Shown here piece after piece: positions 23,284 through 32,174 of a DNA stretch of 64,000 bases. A program made the translations under genes and the position numbers. The stretch comes from Limnohabitans sp. WS1 (lineage in GTDB: Bacteria > Pseudomonadota > Gammaproteobacteria > Burkholderiales > Burkholderiaceae_C). A model generated the notes under the pieces. The model made no database searches. It saw only the letters and a program-made list of their open reading frames with translations, and was not told the DNA's origin. The stretch's first letter is position 1. Every line of letters starts with the position of its first letter. The stretch is taken from contig NZ_NERU01000002.1 of NCBI RefSeq assembly GCF_003063265.1, positions 1-64,000 on the forward strand, in the 5' to 3' direction.

Positions 23284-26079
23284 TCAATTTTCTGTGGTTT
23301 TGGTTTTGCGTGATTTCTTGGCGGCTGGCGCAGGCAGCAGGCTGGTGATGCGTTGGTACAGCTCGAACAGGAAGGCCACGCGTTCGGCGTCGGAGGCGTA
23401 GGACTTTTTGCCGCCGCTGGGTTGGTAGGCGGCGTCTACGGCGGTGTCTAGTTTTTGGTGGGCCTTGAGCAGGGCCGGGGGCATGGTCAGTGGGTCGTAG
23501 AGGTCGGCCAGTGATGCGTCTGCAAATTGGGCGCGGGCGTCGAGCACGCATTGGGCTGCTTGTTCGATGGAGTTGCGGTGTTTGTCGCTGAGTGGTTCGC
23601 CAGCGAAGCCCGGCCAAGGGTAGTTGTTGTAGACGATGCTGATTGAGTACGAAAAATCACTTTTGAGGCGTCCGCTCACTGATCTGGTCCATGCCATGTG
23701 CATTGAAGACTGAAGGATGCCAAATTCGGCCAAACTGGCTTTGGGTAGCAGACGCAGTTTGTTACTTGCAAGAGTGGAGGGTGTAAGGTAGCCAAGCGGT
23801 ATGTATTCGCGGCGCTCTGAAGATACTTCTGGGATTGCCAAGTAAGGGCTTGTGGGCATGAACTCAACATGAAATCGTGTCGGGGTATCTGCAAGTTTCC
23901 GCGTTGGAGGACTTTTGCTGGAAAGGCGTGAAGCTTTAACCGCTTGAACACGTTTCATCGCTTCAGGCATTGCCCTGAGTGCCGTCGGTGAACAGTCGCC
24001 TAACCAAAGGCACCAGCGTTCGTAGCCATTCAAAAATTCGTCGGCACCCAACCAGCGGCGAAACCACTTTTCACTTTGGGGCTCAAGCGCAATGAATGCG
24101 TCACGCTCTTCTGTGCTGAAAAGGTAGCTGCCATCGTCAATGGGTTTGTTTCCAATGCCAATTTCGGGAACATCGCAGATGGGGTTGTTCCGTCTTGGCA
24201 AAACGACATCAGGTGCATCCACCAAGTAAGGATTGATGTTCTTTGCAGGCACGGCTAAAGGCGTGCCCTTGATGTCTACATATTCGTAGATCGTTTTATT
24301 GGTGAGGTCTTGCAGCCCAAAGCCTACGATCACGCAATGCACGGCGGCTTTTCCTCTTGCCTCATTGCTCCAGTTGAACGTGCGGTGTGCAAATTGAATG
24401 CGAATGCCTTGGCTGAGCATCCAGCCCCACAGCACGCCAACTTGCTCGCCTTGGGTGATGCTGTTGGTGGAAACAAAAGCGCAGCGGCAATTCGTTTCAG
24501 ACTTCACATATCGCGTGGCCTTCACATACCAAGCCGCCACAAAGTCCAGCAGCCCCGAGTTGTCGATGCCTTCAAAAACGAGACGCGAGTCTTCGCGTTG
24601 AGCATCGCCCATGAATTTGGCACCGATGAACGGCGGATTGCCCAGCAAGTAACTGCACCGCCCAGCAGGCAGCACATCGTTCCAGTCCAGCCGCAGCGCG
24701 TTGGCGTGGCGTATTTGCGGTGAGCTTTTGAGCGGTATGCGCGCAAAGTACAGGCCAAACTCCACGCTCACGCGCAGGTTCATTTGGTGGTCCACCAGCC
24801 ACATGGCCACTTGGGCAATTTGGGCCGGAAACTCTTCGATCTCGATGCCAAAGAATTGGTCCACGTTCACGCCGATCAGGCTGTGCACATCCATCGTCAA
24901 CTGGCCTTTGTGGGCGCTCAGTTCGTGGTCGGCCCGCAGCACTTTCAGCTCCAGCTCGCGCAGTTCGCGGTAGCTGATGACCAAGAAGTTGCCGCACCCG
25001 CAGGCGGGATCAAAAAACGTCAGCTGGCGCAGCTTTTTGTGAAACTCAAACAGCTTGTTGCGGTGGCCTTTCACGCGCTCAAACTCGGCGTGCAGTTCGT
25101 CCAGAAACAGGGGCTTGATGACTTTGAGGATGTTGTTTTCAGACGTGTAGTGCGCACCCAAAATACGACGGGCCTTTTCGTCCATGATGCTCTGAAATAA
25201 GCTGCCAAAAATCGCCGGGCTGATGGCCGACCAGTCGAGCCCACAGGCGTCCAGCAGGGCTTCGCGCATGGCGGTGTTGAAGTCGGCCATGGGCAGGGTT
25301 TCTTCAAACAGGCGGCCGTTGATGTACGCAAACTGGTTCAGCTGTTCGTCGATGTTTTTGCTGCGCTGGCTTTCGTGTGTGTTGAGCACCTGAAACAGTT
25401 GCCCCAGGCGCGGCCCCAGGTCCGAGCCGTCGGGCGCGGTGCGTTCTTCGACAAAGTCTCTGAACGATTGCGCGGGCTGGAAGATGCCCGTGTCATCGGC
25501 AAACAAACAAAACAGCAGACGCACCAGCAGCACCTCCAGCGCGTGGCCGCTGTAGCCGCTGGCCTTCAGGGCGTCATGCAGTCGGCCCATGCGTTCGGCG
25601 GCCCTGATGTTGACCGGGTCTTCGGCCTGGATGTCTTGCACCTTGTAGCCCGCCAGCAGGCCAAACAGCTTGACGTGTTTGTGCAGGTGCTTGAGTTCAA
25701 ATTCCACCGTCTCGCCCGTGGCCAAGCGGCGCACCCGAAAGCGGGCAAAGTCGCACACCACCACCAGCTGGGGCAGGTCGCGCTCGGGCAGGTTGTGCAG
25801 GTAGCCAATGGCCTGGTCCACCGCGTTGTCCAGGTTTTTGCCGCGCGACTTGTGCTCCACCAACAGCACGCCGGGCCAAAACAGGTCCACAAAGCCTTGT
25901 GCGCCGCCGAGCTTTTTGACGTTCAGCTCAAAGGTGGCGACGCGTTTGTTGGTGATGCCAAAGATTTCAAAGAAGTCGATCCAAAAGGGCTTGGCTTCGC
26001 TGTCTTCGTTGCAGGCGTCGGCCCAGGTTTTGCTGAATTGCAATGCCCTGGATTTGATTTCGTTCCAATTAAGACCCAT
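23284..26079 (-). CDS. MmeI-like type IIL restriction-modification enzyme
   Basis: A single 931-aa chain. The N-terminal PD-(D/E)xK nuclease shows D65, E75 and K77 (VDLFWPGVLLVEHKSRG), the same D-x9-E-x-K spacing as MmeI. A helical linker follows, then an N6-adenine methyltransferase with motif I DPACGCGNF (357-365) and motif IV NPPF (481-484), and finally a target-recognition region and a helical end. Such enzymes methylate one strand and cut about 20 bp away, with one domain recognising DNA for both activities. All key residues are present, so it is probably active. Confidence 0.9.
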   Translation of the reverse strand: MGLNWNEIKSRALQFSKTWADACNEDSEAKPFWIDFFEIFGITNKRVATFELNVKKLGGAQGFVDLFWPGVLLVEHKSRGKNLDNAVDQAIGYLHNLPERDLPQLVVVCDFARFRVRRLATGETVEFELKHLHKHVKLFGLLAGYKVQDIQAEDPVNIRAAERMGRLHDALKASGYSGHALEVLLVRLLFCLFADDTGIFQPAQSFRDFVEERTAPDGSDLGPRLGQLFQVLNTHESQRSKNIDEQLNQFAYINGRLFEETLPMADFNTAMREALLDACGLDWSAISPAIFGSLFQSIMDEKARRILGAHYTSENNILKVIKPLFLDELHAEFERVKGHRNKLFEFHKKLRQLTFFDPACGCGNFLVISYRELRELELKVLRADHELSAHKGQLTMDVHSLIGVNVDQFFGIEIEEFPAQIAQVAMWLVDHQMNLRVSVEFGLYFARIPLKSSPQIRHANALRLDWNDVLPAGRCSYLLGNPPFIGAKFMGDAQREDSRLVFEGIDNSGLLDFVAAWYVKATRYVKSETNCRCAFVSTNSITQGEQVGVLWGWMLSQGIRIQFAHRTFNWSNEARGKAAVHCVIVGFGLQDLTNKTIYEYVDIKGTPLAVPAKNINPYLVDAPDVVLPRRNNPICDVPEIGIGNKPIDDGSYLFSTEERDAFIALEPQSEKWFRRWLGADEFLNGYERWCLWLGDCSPTALRAMPEAMKRVQAVKASRLSSKSPPTRKLADTPTRFHVEFMPTSPYLAIPEVSSERREYIPLGYLTPSTLASNKLRLLPKASLAEFGILQSSMHMAWTRSVSGRLKSDFSYSISIVYNNYPWPGFAGEPLSDKHRNSIEQAAQCVLDARAQFADASLADLYDPLTMPPALLKAHQKLDTAVDAAYQPSGGKKSYASDAERVAFLFELYQRITSLLPAPAAKKSRKTKTTEN

Positions 26080-26267
26080 TTTGTACTCATAAAGTGAGTC
26101 TGGATGTTAATGGAAAGTTCTCTATTTTTAAGATTGTTGGATCTATATGGGTCACAAAACGGGCTATGCAAAGCATTTCCTACCGTGTCTTCACGTATGG
26201 CACAACCCTTGGGGCTGGTTAGCATCGGTCTCTTGCCCTTGCTACTGACCGAGCCCCCAACATCACC

Positions 26268-27074
26268 ATGCGACTCATCACCCCTGCTTTGCTGGCAACA
26301 AGTTTGCTGACCGCCTGCGCCACGCCTCAAACGCCGTTGAGTGCTGACCCCATTGCCGTGGTCGCGGCGGGCAGTTTGCGTGAAGCGATGACCGACATTG
26401 CAAGAGCGCATGAAGCGCGTACCAGTCAAAAATTGACCTTGTCTTTTGCCGCCTCTGGCCTGCTTCGCGAGCGCATCGAAAAGGGGGAAGCGGCCCAGGT
26501 TTTTGCGTCGGCCGACATGGGCCATCCGCAAAAACTGGCGGACGCCGGCAGTTGGAGCGCGCCACGCGTGTTTGTGCGCAATCAACTGTGTGCGCTCACC
26601 CAAGCCCATCTGAATTTGACGCCTGAGCGTTTACTGGGTGCTTTGCTCGATCCAGCCATCCGCCTGGGCACCAGCACGCCCAAGGCCGATCCGGCGGGTG
26701 ACTATGCGTGGGCACTGTTTCGGAAAGCCGATGCGCTGAGTGCAGGCGCTTACGCCACGCTGGACCGCAAGGCTTTGCAGTTGACCGGCGGCCCCAGTTC
26801 GCCCAAACCCCCGGCAGGTCGCGGTGCCTACGCTTGGGTCATGGACCAGGGGCAAGCCGACATTTTTCTGACCTATTGCACCAATGCGGTGGCGGCACAA
26901 CAAGAGGTACCGCGTTTGAAGATCGTGGCCGTGCCGCCGCAGTTGCAGGTCTCTGCGGGCTATGGCCTCACCGTGCGCCGTGGTGCCCACCCCGCTGCAC
27001 AGGCCTTCGCCGACGCCCTGCTGGCACCCAGCGCACAGACCATCTTTGCACGCTATGGCTTTGGCAGCCCTTGA
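26268..27074 (+). CDS. ModA-like substrate-binding lipoprotein, orphan
   Basis: A 268-aa protein with a lipobox (LLTAC) and the ModA family fold: VVAAGSLREAM, SFAASGLLRERI, VFASADM, and a C-terminal VPPQLQVSAGYGLTV. It resembles the molybdate/oxyanion binders that lack nearby ModB and ModC. No permease or ATPase gene is adjacent. It may share the transporter of another system or bind another small ligand. It lies between the restriction enzyme and a toxin-antitoxin pair. Confidence 0.82.
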   Translation: MRLITPALLATSLLTACATPQTPLSADPIAVVAAGSLREAMTDIARAHEARTSQKLTLSFAASGLLRERIEKGEAAQVFASADMGHPQKLADAGSWSAPRVFVRNQLCALTQAHLNLTPERLLGALLDPAIRLGTSTPKADPAGDYAWALFRKADALSAGAYATLDRKALQLTGGPSSPKPPAGRGAYAWVMDQGQADIFLTYCTNAVAAQQEVPRLKIVAVPPQLQVSAGYGLTVRRGAHPAAQAFADALLAPSAQTIFARYGFGSP

Positions 27075-27345
27075 TTTTTTGAGTGGGTGAGGTCAGTGGC
27101 TTACTGGCTTGGCTGACTTTGGAATGCCGAATGGTTTCATTCGTCGTCGAAGGGCAGGCCGCCTTGCAAAAAAGTACTTTTGCTGGTTGGCGTGGGAGCA
27201 GCCAAAAACACACCGTTGTGGGCATCGCCCATCAAAGAACGCCCCTGCAATGCCTGACCCAGCTGCTGGCCCAAGGCTGTACGTTGGAATGCGATCAAGC
27301 AATTACCCATTTTTATCTGGAAAAAGATAATTCATTTTTTTGGGT

Positions 27346-27669
27346 CTAAGCCAGCTCGACAACGCGAACATCGAAAGTCACTTTGAGCCAATTTCTGATG
27401 GCATCAAAAATAGCGGCCAGGTTGTCCATGCTGGGGTTGCCTTTGGGCGAAAGCATGCGGTGCAGGCTCTTGCTGGGTTTTTGGGTCAGTTCGGCCAAGC
27501 CTTCAAACCCCACCGTGGCGTTGACCAGATCGCGCAGGATCAATCGCGCCGAATCGGGCTCACCGCTCAGAAACAGCGTGGCCGCTTCGTCGAGCAATGC
27601 TTTGGCAAAAGCCGGATCACGTTGCACACGTTCAACCACGGTTTGCCTGAAATCACGCGTCAAGGTCAT
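27346..27669 (-). CDS. HigA-like antitoxin
   Basis: A 107-aa helix-turn-helix protein (LAELTQKPSKSLHRMLSPKG, then MDNLAAIFDAI) of the class paired with RelE/HigB toxins. Its ATG overlaps the toxin stop by 4 bases. The order is toxin first, as in higBA. It is expected to bind both the toxin and the palindrome upstream of the toxin gene. Confidence 0.87.
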   Translation of the reverse strand: MTLTRDFRQTVVERVQRDPAFAKALLDEAATLFLSGEPDSARLILRDLVNATVGFEGLAELTQKPSKSLHRMLSPKGNPSMDNLAAIFDAIRNWLKVTFDVRVVELA

Positions 27670-28019
27670 GTTGACTTTCCTTTTTTGTTGACAGCCAAGG
27701 CCTTCTTTCTGGCTTTGTATTCATCATGCAGGGCGACAGCCTGATCAATCGCCTTTTGCTGGTCTTTCTTGGTGCTGCCACCGAACAAAATGATCAAGGC
27801 ATCACCTTCTTTGGCCAGATAGATCCGATACCCCGGACCCCAATCGATCTTGTATTCACCGATTCCCCTGAACCATTCCAAGTTGGAGGTGTGCCCCAAT
27901 TCCAGACGGGCCTTGGCGACAGTGACTTTGGCCGCCGCTTGGGCATCCAATCCGTTGAACCACTTTTGGTAGGGGTTACCGCCATCCTCCCGGACGTATT
28001 CTTCGAGCCGGCGCTTCAT
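27666..28019 (-). CDS. RelE/HigB-type toxin
   Basis: A 117-aa protein with the phage-derived Gp49-like/HigB profile: YQKWFNGLDAQAAAKV, GIGEYKIDWGPGYRIYLAKE and ILFGGSTKKDQQKAI. It ends in a basic tail. It is predicted to be a ribosome-dependent mRNA interferase. It forms an operon with the HigA-like gene. Confidence 0.87.
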   Translation of the reverse strand: MKRRLEEYVREDGGNPYQKWFNGLDAQAAAKVTVAKARLELGHTSNLEWFRGIGEYKIDWGPGYRIYLAKEGDALIILFGGSTKKDQQKAIDQAVALHDEYKARKKALAVNKKGKST

Positions 28020-28028
28020 GGCTCAATG

Positions 28029-28044
28029 GTAACACTTGTGTTAC
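28029..28044. promoter_or_regulatory. Probable operator of the HigBA operon
   Basis: A perfect 7-bp inverted repeat (GTAACAC, 2-bp centre, GTGTTAC) ends 9 bases upstream of the toxin start codon at 28019. Position and symmetry fit the binding site of the HigA-like antitoxin. Confidence 0.55.
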
Positions 28045-28171
28045 TTTTCTTGGTCATCATCTGTGCCTCCCTTTTTTTCCAGTCAGTGTAGGAAGCGTTG
28101 GGCGTGGTGACAAGCGTTGATTTTTTCGAGTCCAAGCAGACCAGAAATCCGCTAACAGCTTATGGCGTGAT

Positions 28172-28207
28172 TTGCCAAATTGGCGCGATTATTTATAATC
28201 GCGCCAA
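28172..28207 (+). promoter_or_regulatory. Promoter and palindromic operator of fic gene 2
   Basis: TTGCCA (28172-28177) and TATAAT (28194-28199) are 16 bp apart. A perfect 13-bp inverted repeat with a 2-bp centre (arm TTGGCGCGATTAT, 28180-28207) covers the spacer and -10. The start codon at 28210 is 10 bases past the -10, so the message should be nearly leaderless. The half-site AATCGCGCCA recurs within the gene at 28353 and 28404. Confidence 0.65.
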
Positions 28208-28209
28208 TC

Positions 28210-29616
28210 ATGTCAGACTTCAATACCCAACTCTTGACCGTCATTCAGGCCCAGTCGGACGGCTTGTCGCTTGCAGAGGCCTCTGAAAAATGGCCCGATG
28301 TGCCGCGCCGCAGCATGCAAAGAGCTTTGGCAAAGTGGGTGGCGGAAGGTGAAATCGCGCCAGTTGGCAAGGCTCGTGCTACCCGTTATGTGGCTAATAT
28401 TGAAATCGCGCCAAAAGTGGTGGTTCACGCTTTACCCACTTCGGTGGGTTTGTCCGAGTCATCCACTTGGCGGGCCGAAGAAGAACTCTCTAGCGGCCAG
28501 TGGCCGCTCTCGCCCGACAGCAAAGACATCCGCGCCTATCTGGCCCAGCCCTGGAGCACGCGCCAAGCCGTGGGTTACCAGTCTGAGTTTTTGCAGGCCT
28601 ACCAGCCCAACGCCACGTTTTATCTGCCCCAGCCTGTGCGGGCGCAGTTGCACCGCATGGGCCGCACCGGGCCGGGGCCGCAACCGGCGGGCACTTATGG
28701 CCGTGCCGTGCTCGACCGTTTGTTGATCGATTTGTCTTGGGCGTCCAGCCACCTGGAGGGCAACACCTACACGCGCCTGGACACCCGCGCCCTGATCGCC
28801 CACGGTCAGCAGGCGCAAGGCCATGGCGTGACCGAGACGCAGATGATCCTGAACCACAAGGCTGCCATCGAGCTGCTCATGGACAACATGGACGCGCCGC
28901 AGTTCAGCCGCTACCTGCTGATGAACCTGCACAGCGCTTTGTCAGAAAACTTGCTCGAAAGACCCGAGGACGAAGGCCGCTTACGGTTGCATCCGGTGCA
29001 AATAGGCCAAAGCCCATACCAGCCGCCGTCGGGTCAGTCGCTGATTGGCACCTTGCTGGATGAAGCGCTGGCCAAATTCAACGCCATCGAAGACCCGTTT
29101 GAGCAGTCGTTTTTTGCCATGGTGCACTTGCCGTATTTGCAGCCCTTTGCCGACTGCAACAAGCGCACGTCGCGCCTTCTGGCCAACTGGCCGCTGCTGC
29201 AGGCGAACCTGTGCCCGCTCACGTTTTTGGGCGTGTCGCAGGACTGGTACACCGCCTCGGTGCTGGGCGTTTACGAGATGAGGCGCGTGGAGCTGCTGCG
29301 CGATTTGTTCATGTGGGCCTATGAGCGCTCGACCAAGGAATACCTCACTGCTAAGTCGAGCGTGGTGGAGCCCGATGTGCTGCGCCTGACTTACCGCGAT
29401 GCCATTCGCCACATTGTCAAAGCCGTGGTGCAAAACCCGGAGCAAGACCCGCTGGCGCTGGTGGCCACCCAAGTGGCCCTGGCCGCACCCGGGCCAGATC
29501 GTGAAAATGTTCGGGCTTTGGTCATGCAAGAGCTGCGCCGTTTGCACGAAGGCGTGCTGGCCCGCTATGGCCTGCGCCCTGCAGAGATGGAGCGCTGGCG
29601 CAGCATTCAGGGGTGA
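28210..29616 (+). CDS. Fic family protein with non-canonical catalytic motif
   Basis: A 468-aa protein with an N-terminal winged helix (about residues 10-62), an inhibitory-type motif SHLEGN (180-185) and a central Fic core. The catalytic loop reads QPFADCNKRTSR, with Gln311 where HPFxDGNGRxxR has the essential His. The nucleotide-binding Asn/Arg part is kept. Loss of the His means ordinary AMP transfer is unlikely; the protein may be a regulator or use another chemistry. The palindrome over its promoter and the winged helix suggest autoregulation. ATG 28210 is chosen over an upstream frame start that lies inside the operator. Confidence 0.88.
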   Translation: MSDFNTQLLTVIQAQSDGLSLAEASEKWPDVPRRSMQRALAKWVAEGEIAPVGKARATRYVANIEIAPKVVVHALPTSVGLSESSTWRAEEELSSGQWPLSPDSKDIRAYLAQPWSTRQAVGYQSEFLQAYQPNATFYLPQPVRAQLHRMGRTGPGPQPAGTYGRAVLDRLLIDLSWASSHLEGNTYTRLDTRALIAHGQQAQGHGVTETQMILNHKAAIELLMDNMDAPQFSRYLLMNLHSALSENLLERPEDEGRLRLHPVQIGQSPYQPPSGQSLIGTLLDEALAKFNAIEDPFEQSFFAMVHLPYLQPFADCNKRTSRLLANWPLLQANLCPLTFLGVSQDWYTASVLGVYEMRRVELLRDLFMWAYERSTKEYLTAKSSVVEPDVLRLTYRDAIRHIVKAVVQNPEQDPLALVATQVALAAPGPDRENVRALVMQELRRLHEGVLARYGLRPAEMERWRSIQG

Positions 29617-29629
29617 TTAGTCTTATTTT

Positions 29630-29907
29630 TAGGTCGGCACCTTCAGGTCCGACATGCGCAGGTTTGTCGGGGCTAAAGCCTCCGACCTACGAGAGACGCT
29701 CCCTGTAGGTCGGAGCTTCAGCTCCGACGTTTATTCGATTTGGCGCAAGTCCATGTCGGGGCTAAAGCCGCCGACCTACAAGAGACGCCCCCCGTAGGTC
29801 GGAGCTTCAGCTCCGACATCGATCCGATTTGGCGCAGGTCCATGTCGGGGCTGAAGCCGCCGACCTACAAGAGACGCTCCCCGTAGGTCGGAGCTTCAGC
29901 TCCGACG
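29630..29907. repeat. REP/BIME-like repeat array
   Basis: Three copies of GTAGGTCGGAGCTTCAGCTC (29705, 29794, 29883) lie exactly 89 bp apart and alternate with the inverted form around GTCGGGGCTAAAGCC. Each unit can form hairpins. It fills the gap between the fic gene and the amidohydrolase gene, which converge here, as REP clusters often do. No RAYT transposase is in the window. Confidence 0.85.
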
Positions 29908-29938
29908 TGGCGCTGGTGAACCACTATGGCCAAGCCTG

Positions 29939-30991
29939 TCAGCCGCGCAAACCCTCCAGCACGTTCACCGTGTTCACGCCCACCTCGGCCACGGCATACC
30001 CGCCTTCAAACGTCAGCACCGTCGGCAAGCCCAGCTGCGCAATGGCTTGCCCCAGCTTCAGGTAATCGGCACTGCGCAATTTGAATCCCGAGATCGGATC
30101 GCCCTCAAACGTGTCCAGCCCCAGCGGCACCACCAGCGCTTGCGGGGCAAAGTCGCTCACCGCTTGCATGGCGGTTTGCAGCGTGGCCCACCAAACGTCA
30201 AACCCGGTGCCACGCGGCAGCGGCAGGTTCAGGTTGTAGCCCTCGCCAGCCCCCGCGCCGCGCTCATCCGCATGGCCCAAAAAGAAGGGGTACTCGGTGC
30301 GCGGATCGCCGTGAATGGACGCGGTGAACACATCGTTGCGCTCGTAAAAGATGGTTTGTGTGCCGTTGCCGTGGTGGTAGTCCACATCCAGCACGGCCAC
30401 GCGCTGCAGCCCGCCATCGCGCAGGGCTTGCGCGGCCACGGCGGCGTTGTTGATGAAGCAGTAACCGCCCATGTAGTTGGGCCCCGCATGGTGGCCCGGT
30501 GGGCGGGTCAGGGCCAAGGCAAAGCGCTCGCCTGCCAGCACCGCTTGCGCGGCCGCCAATGCGCAGGCCGCGCCCTCGCGGGCGGCGGCCCAGCTGCCCG
30601 CCGTCAAAGGCGTGCCCGAGTCAAACGCAAACTGCCCCAGCCGCGCCGCAAAGTTGAGCGGCGGCACATCGGTGCGAAAGCCGTGTTTGGAGGCCAGCGG
30701 CCAGACCGAGGGCAGGGCGTCGCGCTCGGCATTGGTCGGGTCCAGCGCCACCCAGTCGTTCCACGCCCGAGCCAAAAAAGCCAAATAGTCCGGTGCATGT
30801 ACGCGGGCCATGGCGGCGTTCACATCCGCCGCGGCATCGGGCGTCAGCAACTGCACCACAGGGCGGCGCTGCAGTTCATCGAGCACATATCGCAAACGGT
30901 CAGGCACTTCGTGGCAATCGACCAAGCGGCCCCGGAACATTTCCTGGCGGCCTGCGTGTTGGGCGTGGTGGGTGTTGTGGAAGATTTTCAT
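29939..30991 (-). CDS. Acetylpolyamine amidohydrolase (histone deacetylase family)
   Basis: A 350-aa class II HDAC-like zinc enzyme. The active site shows RPPGHHAG, DVDYHHGNGTQ with the zinc Asp/His ligands, and a later LDTFEGDPISGFKL and FEGGYAV. Residues around GGYCFINNAAVAAQ and DPISGFKL match the acetylpolyamine amidohydrolase branch, so it likely deacetylates acetylputrescine or similar cytosolic amines. The length agrees with the roughly 340-aa family norm. Confidence 0.88.
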   Translation of the reverse strand: MKIFHNTHHAQHAGRQEMFRGRLVDCHEVPDRLRYVLDELQRRPVVQLLTPDAAADVNAAMARVHAPDYLAFLARAWNDWVALDPTNAERDALPSVWPLASKHGFRTDVPPLNFAARLGQFAFDSGTPLTAGSWAAAREGAACALAAAQAVLAGERFALALTRPPGHHAGPNYMGGYCFINNAAVAAQALRDGGLQRVAVLDVDYHHGNGTQTIFYERNDVFTASIHGDPRTEYPFFLGHADERGAGAGEGYNLNLPLPRGTGFDVWWATLQTAMQAVSDFAPQALVVPLGLDTFEGDPISGFKLRSADYLKLGQAIAQLGLPTVLTFEGGYAVAEVGVNTVNVLEGLRG

Positions 30992-31068
30992 GGTGATTGT
31001 GTTGCGGTTGACTTGATGAATGTATCGCCACAGGTCTTATCGATTGAAGTCAAGTGTTGCCCATGTCA

Positions 31069-31701
31069 TCACAAAGGCGGTCGTGTTTGGTTGATCCAGA
31101 GCTGTATGGTGGGGCGAAGCCACTGTCGCTGGGCATAAGCGATCAGTCTTTCTGGAACCGAATCACCATTCATGATGAGCCGATTGAGCATGACCGCAAG
31201 GTCTACATCCGCAATGCACCATTGGCCGCACAGGTTTTCGGAGTCGTCAACAAGCAAGGACTCTGCAGCTGAGAAGAGCTTTTGCGCCGATTCTTGTGCG
31301 GCAGAGGAAAGCGGTGGCATCTTTGGACCGTAAAAAACAACCTCGGTAGACCTTTCTTGTCTGATGGGCATCAGATCGCTGCGAAGCCAAGCCTGAACTT
31401 GGCGTGCTTTGGCTTTGCCGCGTGGGTCAACGGGATACAGCGGTGGCCCTGGAAACAATGTGTCGATGTACTCGGTGATGGCTGACGACTCCGAAAGAGA
31501 GAAGTCGCCGTGAACCAAGGTGGGCACTCGGCGTGTGATGGACATGCTGGCGAAGTCGTCAGCGTGATTCTCTTTCGCGGCGAGGTCTACGGTCGAGACT
31601 TCAAATGACAAGCCTTTTTCATGAAGCGCGACGAATGCAGACATTGCGTACGGACTTGCGAATTGCGCATCAACATATAGGCGTAGGGTGGCGTGTTCCA
31701 T
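31069..31701 (-). CDS. yfcF: Glutathione S-transferase YfcF-like
   Basis: A 210-aa GST with an N-terminal thioredoxin fold (DAQFASPYAMSAFVALHEKG, then RRVPTLVHGDFSLSESSAI) and helical C-domain. It shares long stretches with E. coli YfcF, including RQVQAWLRSDLMPIRQERST and the CIADVDLAVMLNRLI run. It probably has GSH-dependent peroxidase or transferase activity against oxidative stress. Confidence 0.9.
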   Translation of the reverse strand: MEHATLRLYVDAQFASPYAMSAFVALHEKGLSFEVSTVDLAAKENHADDFASMSITRRVPTLVHGDFSLSESSAITEYIDTLFPGPPLYPVDPRGKAKARQVQAWLRSDLMPIRQERSTEVVFYGPKMPPLSSAAQESAQKLFSAAESLLVDDSENLCGQWCIADVDLAVMLNRLIMNGDSVPERLIAYAQRQWLRPTIQLWINQTRPPL

Positions 31702-31736
31702 AAGGCTCCTGCTGCGGTGGGTGTTGTGGATGATTT

Positions 31737-32174
31737 CTATGGGCTGATGTTTGGCGTGTGATACACATCAGGTTTGTGCAGCTCCATGAAACGGGGTGGA
31801 GCGGCCAGTGGTGTAAACCCAAATTTGGCATAGAGACCATGTGCATCGCGTGTGGCGAGCAGCATACGCCTGAGTCCTTGAACATCAGGATGATCAAACA
31901 AGGCATTGAGCATCCGGTAAGACAGGCCTTGTCCGCGATACGCAGGAAGAACATACACATCAGCCAGGTACGCAAAAGTTGCACGATCTGTCACAAGGCG
32001 TGCAAAGCCTACTTGTTGTTGATCGGCCAGTGCCCCGATGCACAAGGAGCCTTCAATGGCCTTGCGCACAACCTCGTGAGGAATGCCAACGCACCAGTAA
32101 GCCTCGGTGAGAAACGCGTGAATGGCATCCACGTCAAAACGTGATTGATCAAATGTGATGGTGAATTCGTTCAT
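31737..32174 (-). CDS. GNAT-family N-acetyltransferase
   Basis: A 145-aa single-domain GNAT. The acetyl-CoA loop reads VYVLPAYRGQGLSYRML and is followed by the ARDAHGLYAKFGFTPL ending typical of the family. The substrate is not identifiable. It lies 35 bp upstream of yfcF on the same strand. Confidence 0.88.
   Translation of the reverse strand: MNEFTITFDQSRFDVDAIHAFLTEAYWCVGIPHEVVRKAIEGSLCIGALADQQQVGFARLVTDRATFAYLADVYVLPAYRGQGLSYRMLNALFDHPDVQGLRRMLLATRDAHGLYAKFGFTPLAAPPRFMELHKPDVYHTPNISP

Noticed and set aside
29630-29907. Regularly spaced repeats at 89-bp intervals as CRISPR
   Set aside because: The interval sequence is itself repeated and inverted rather than unique, and no cas gene is near.
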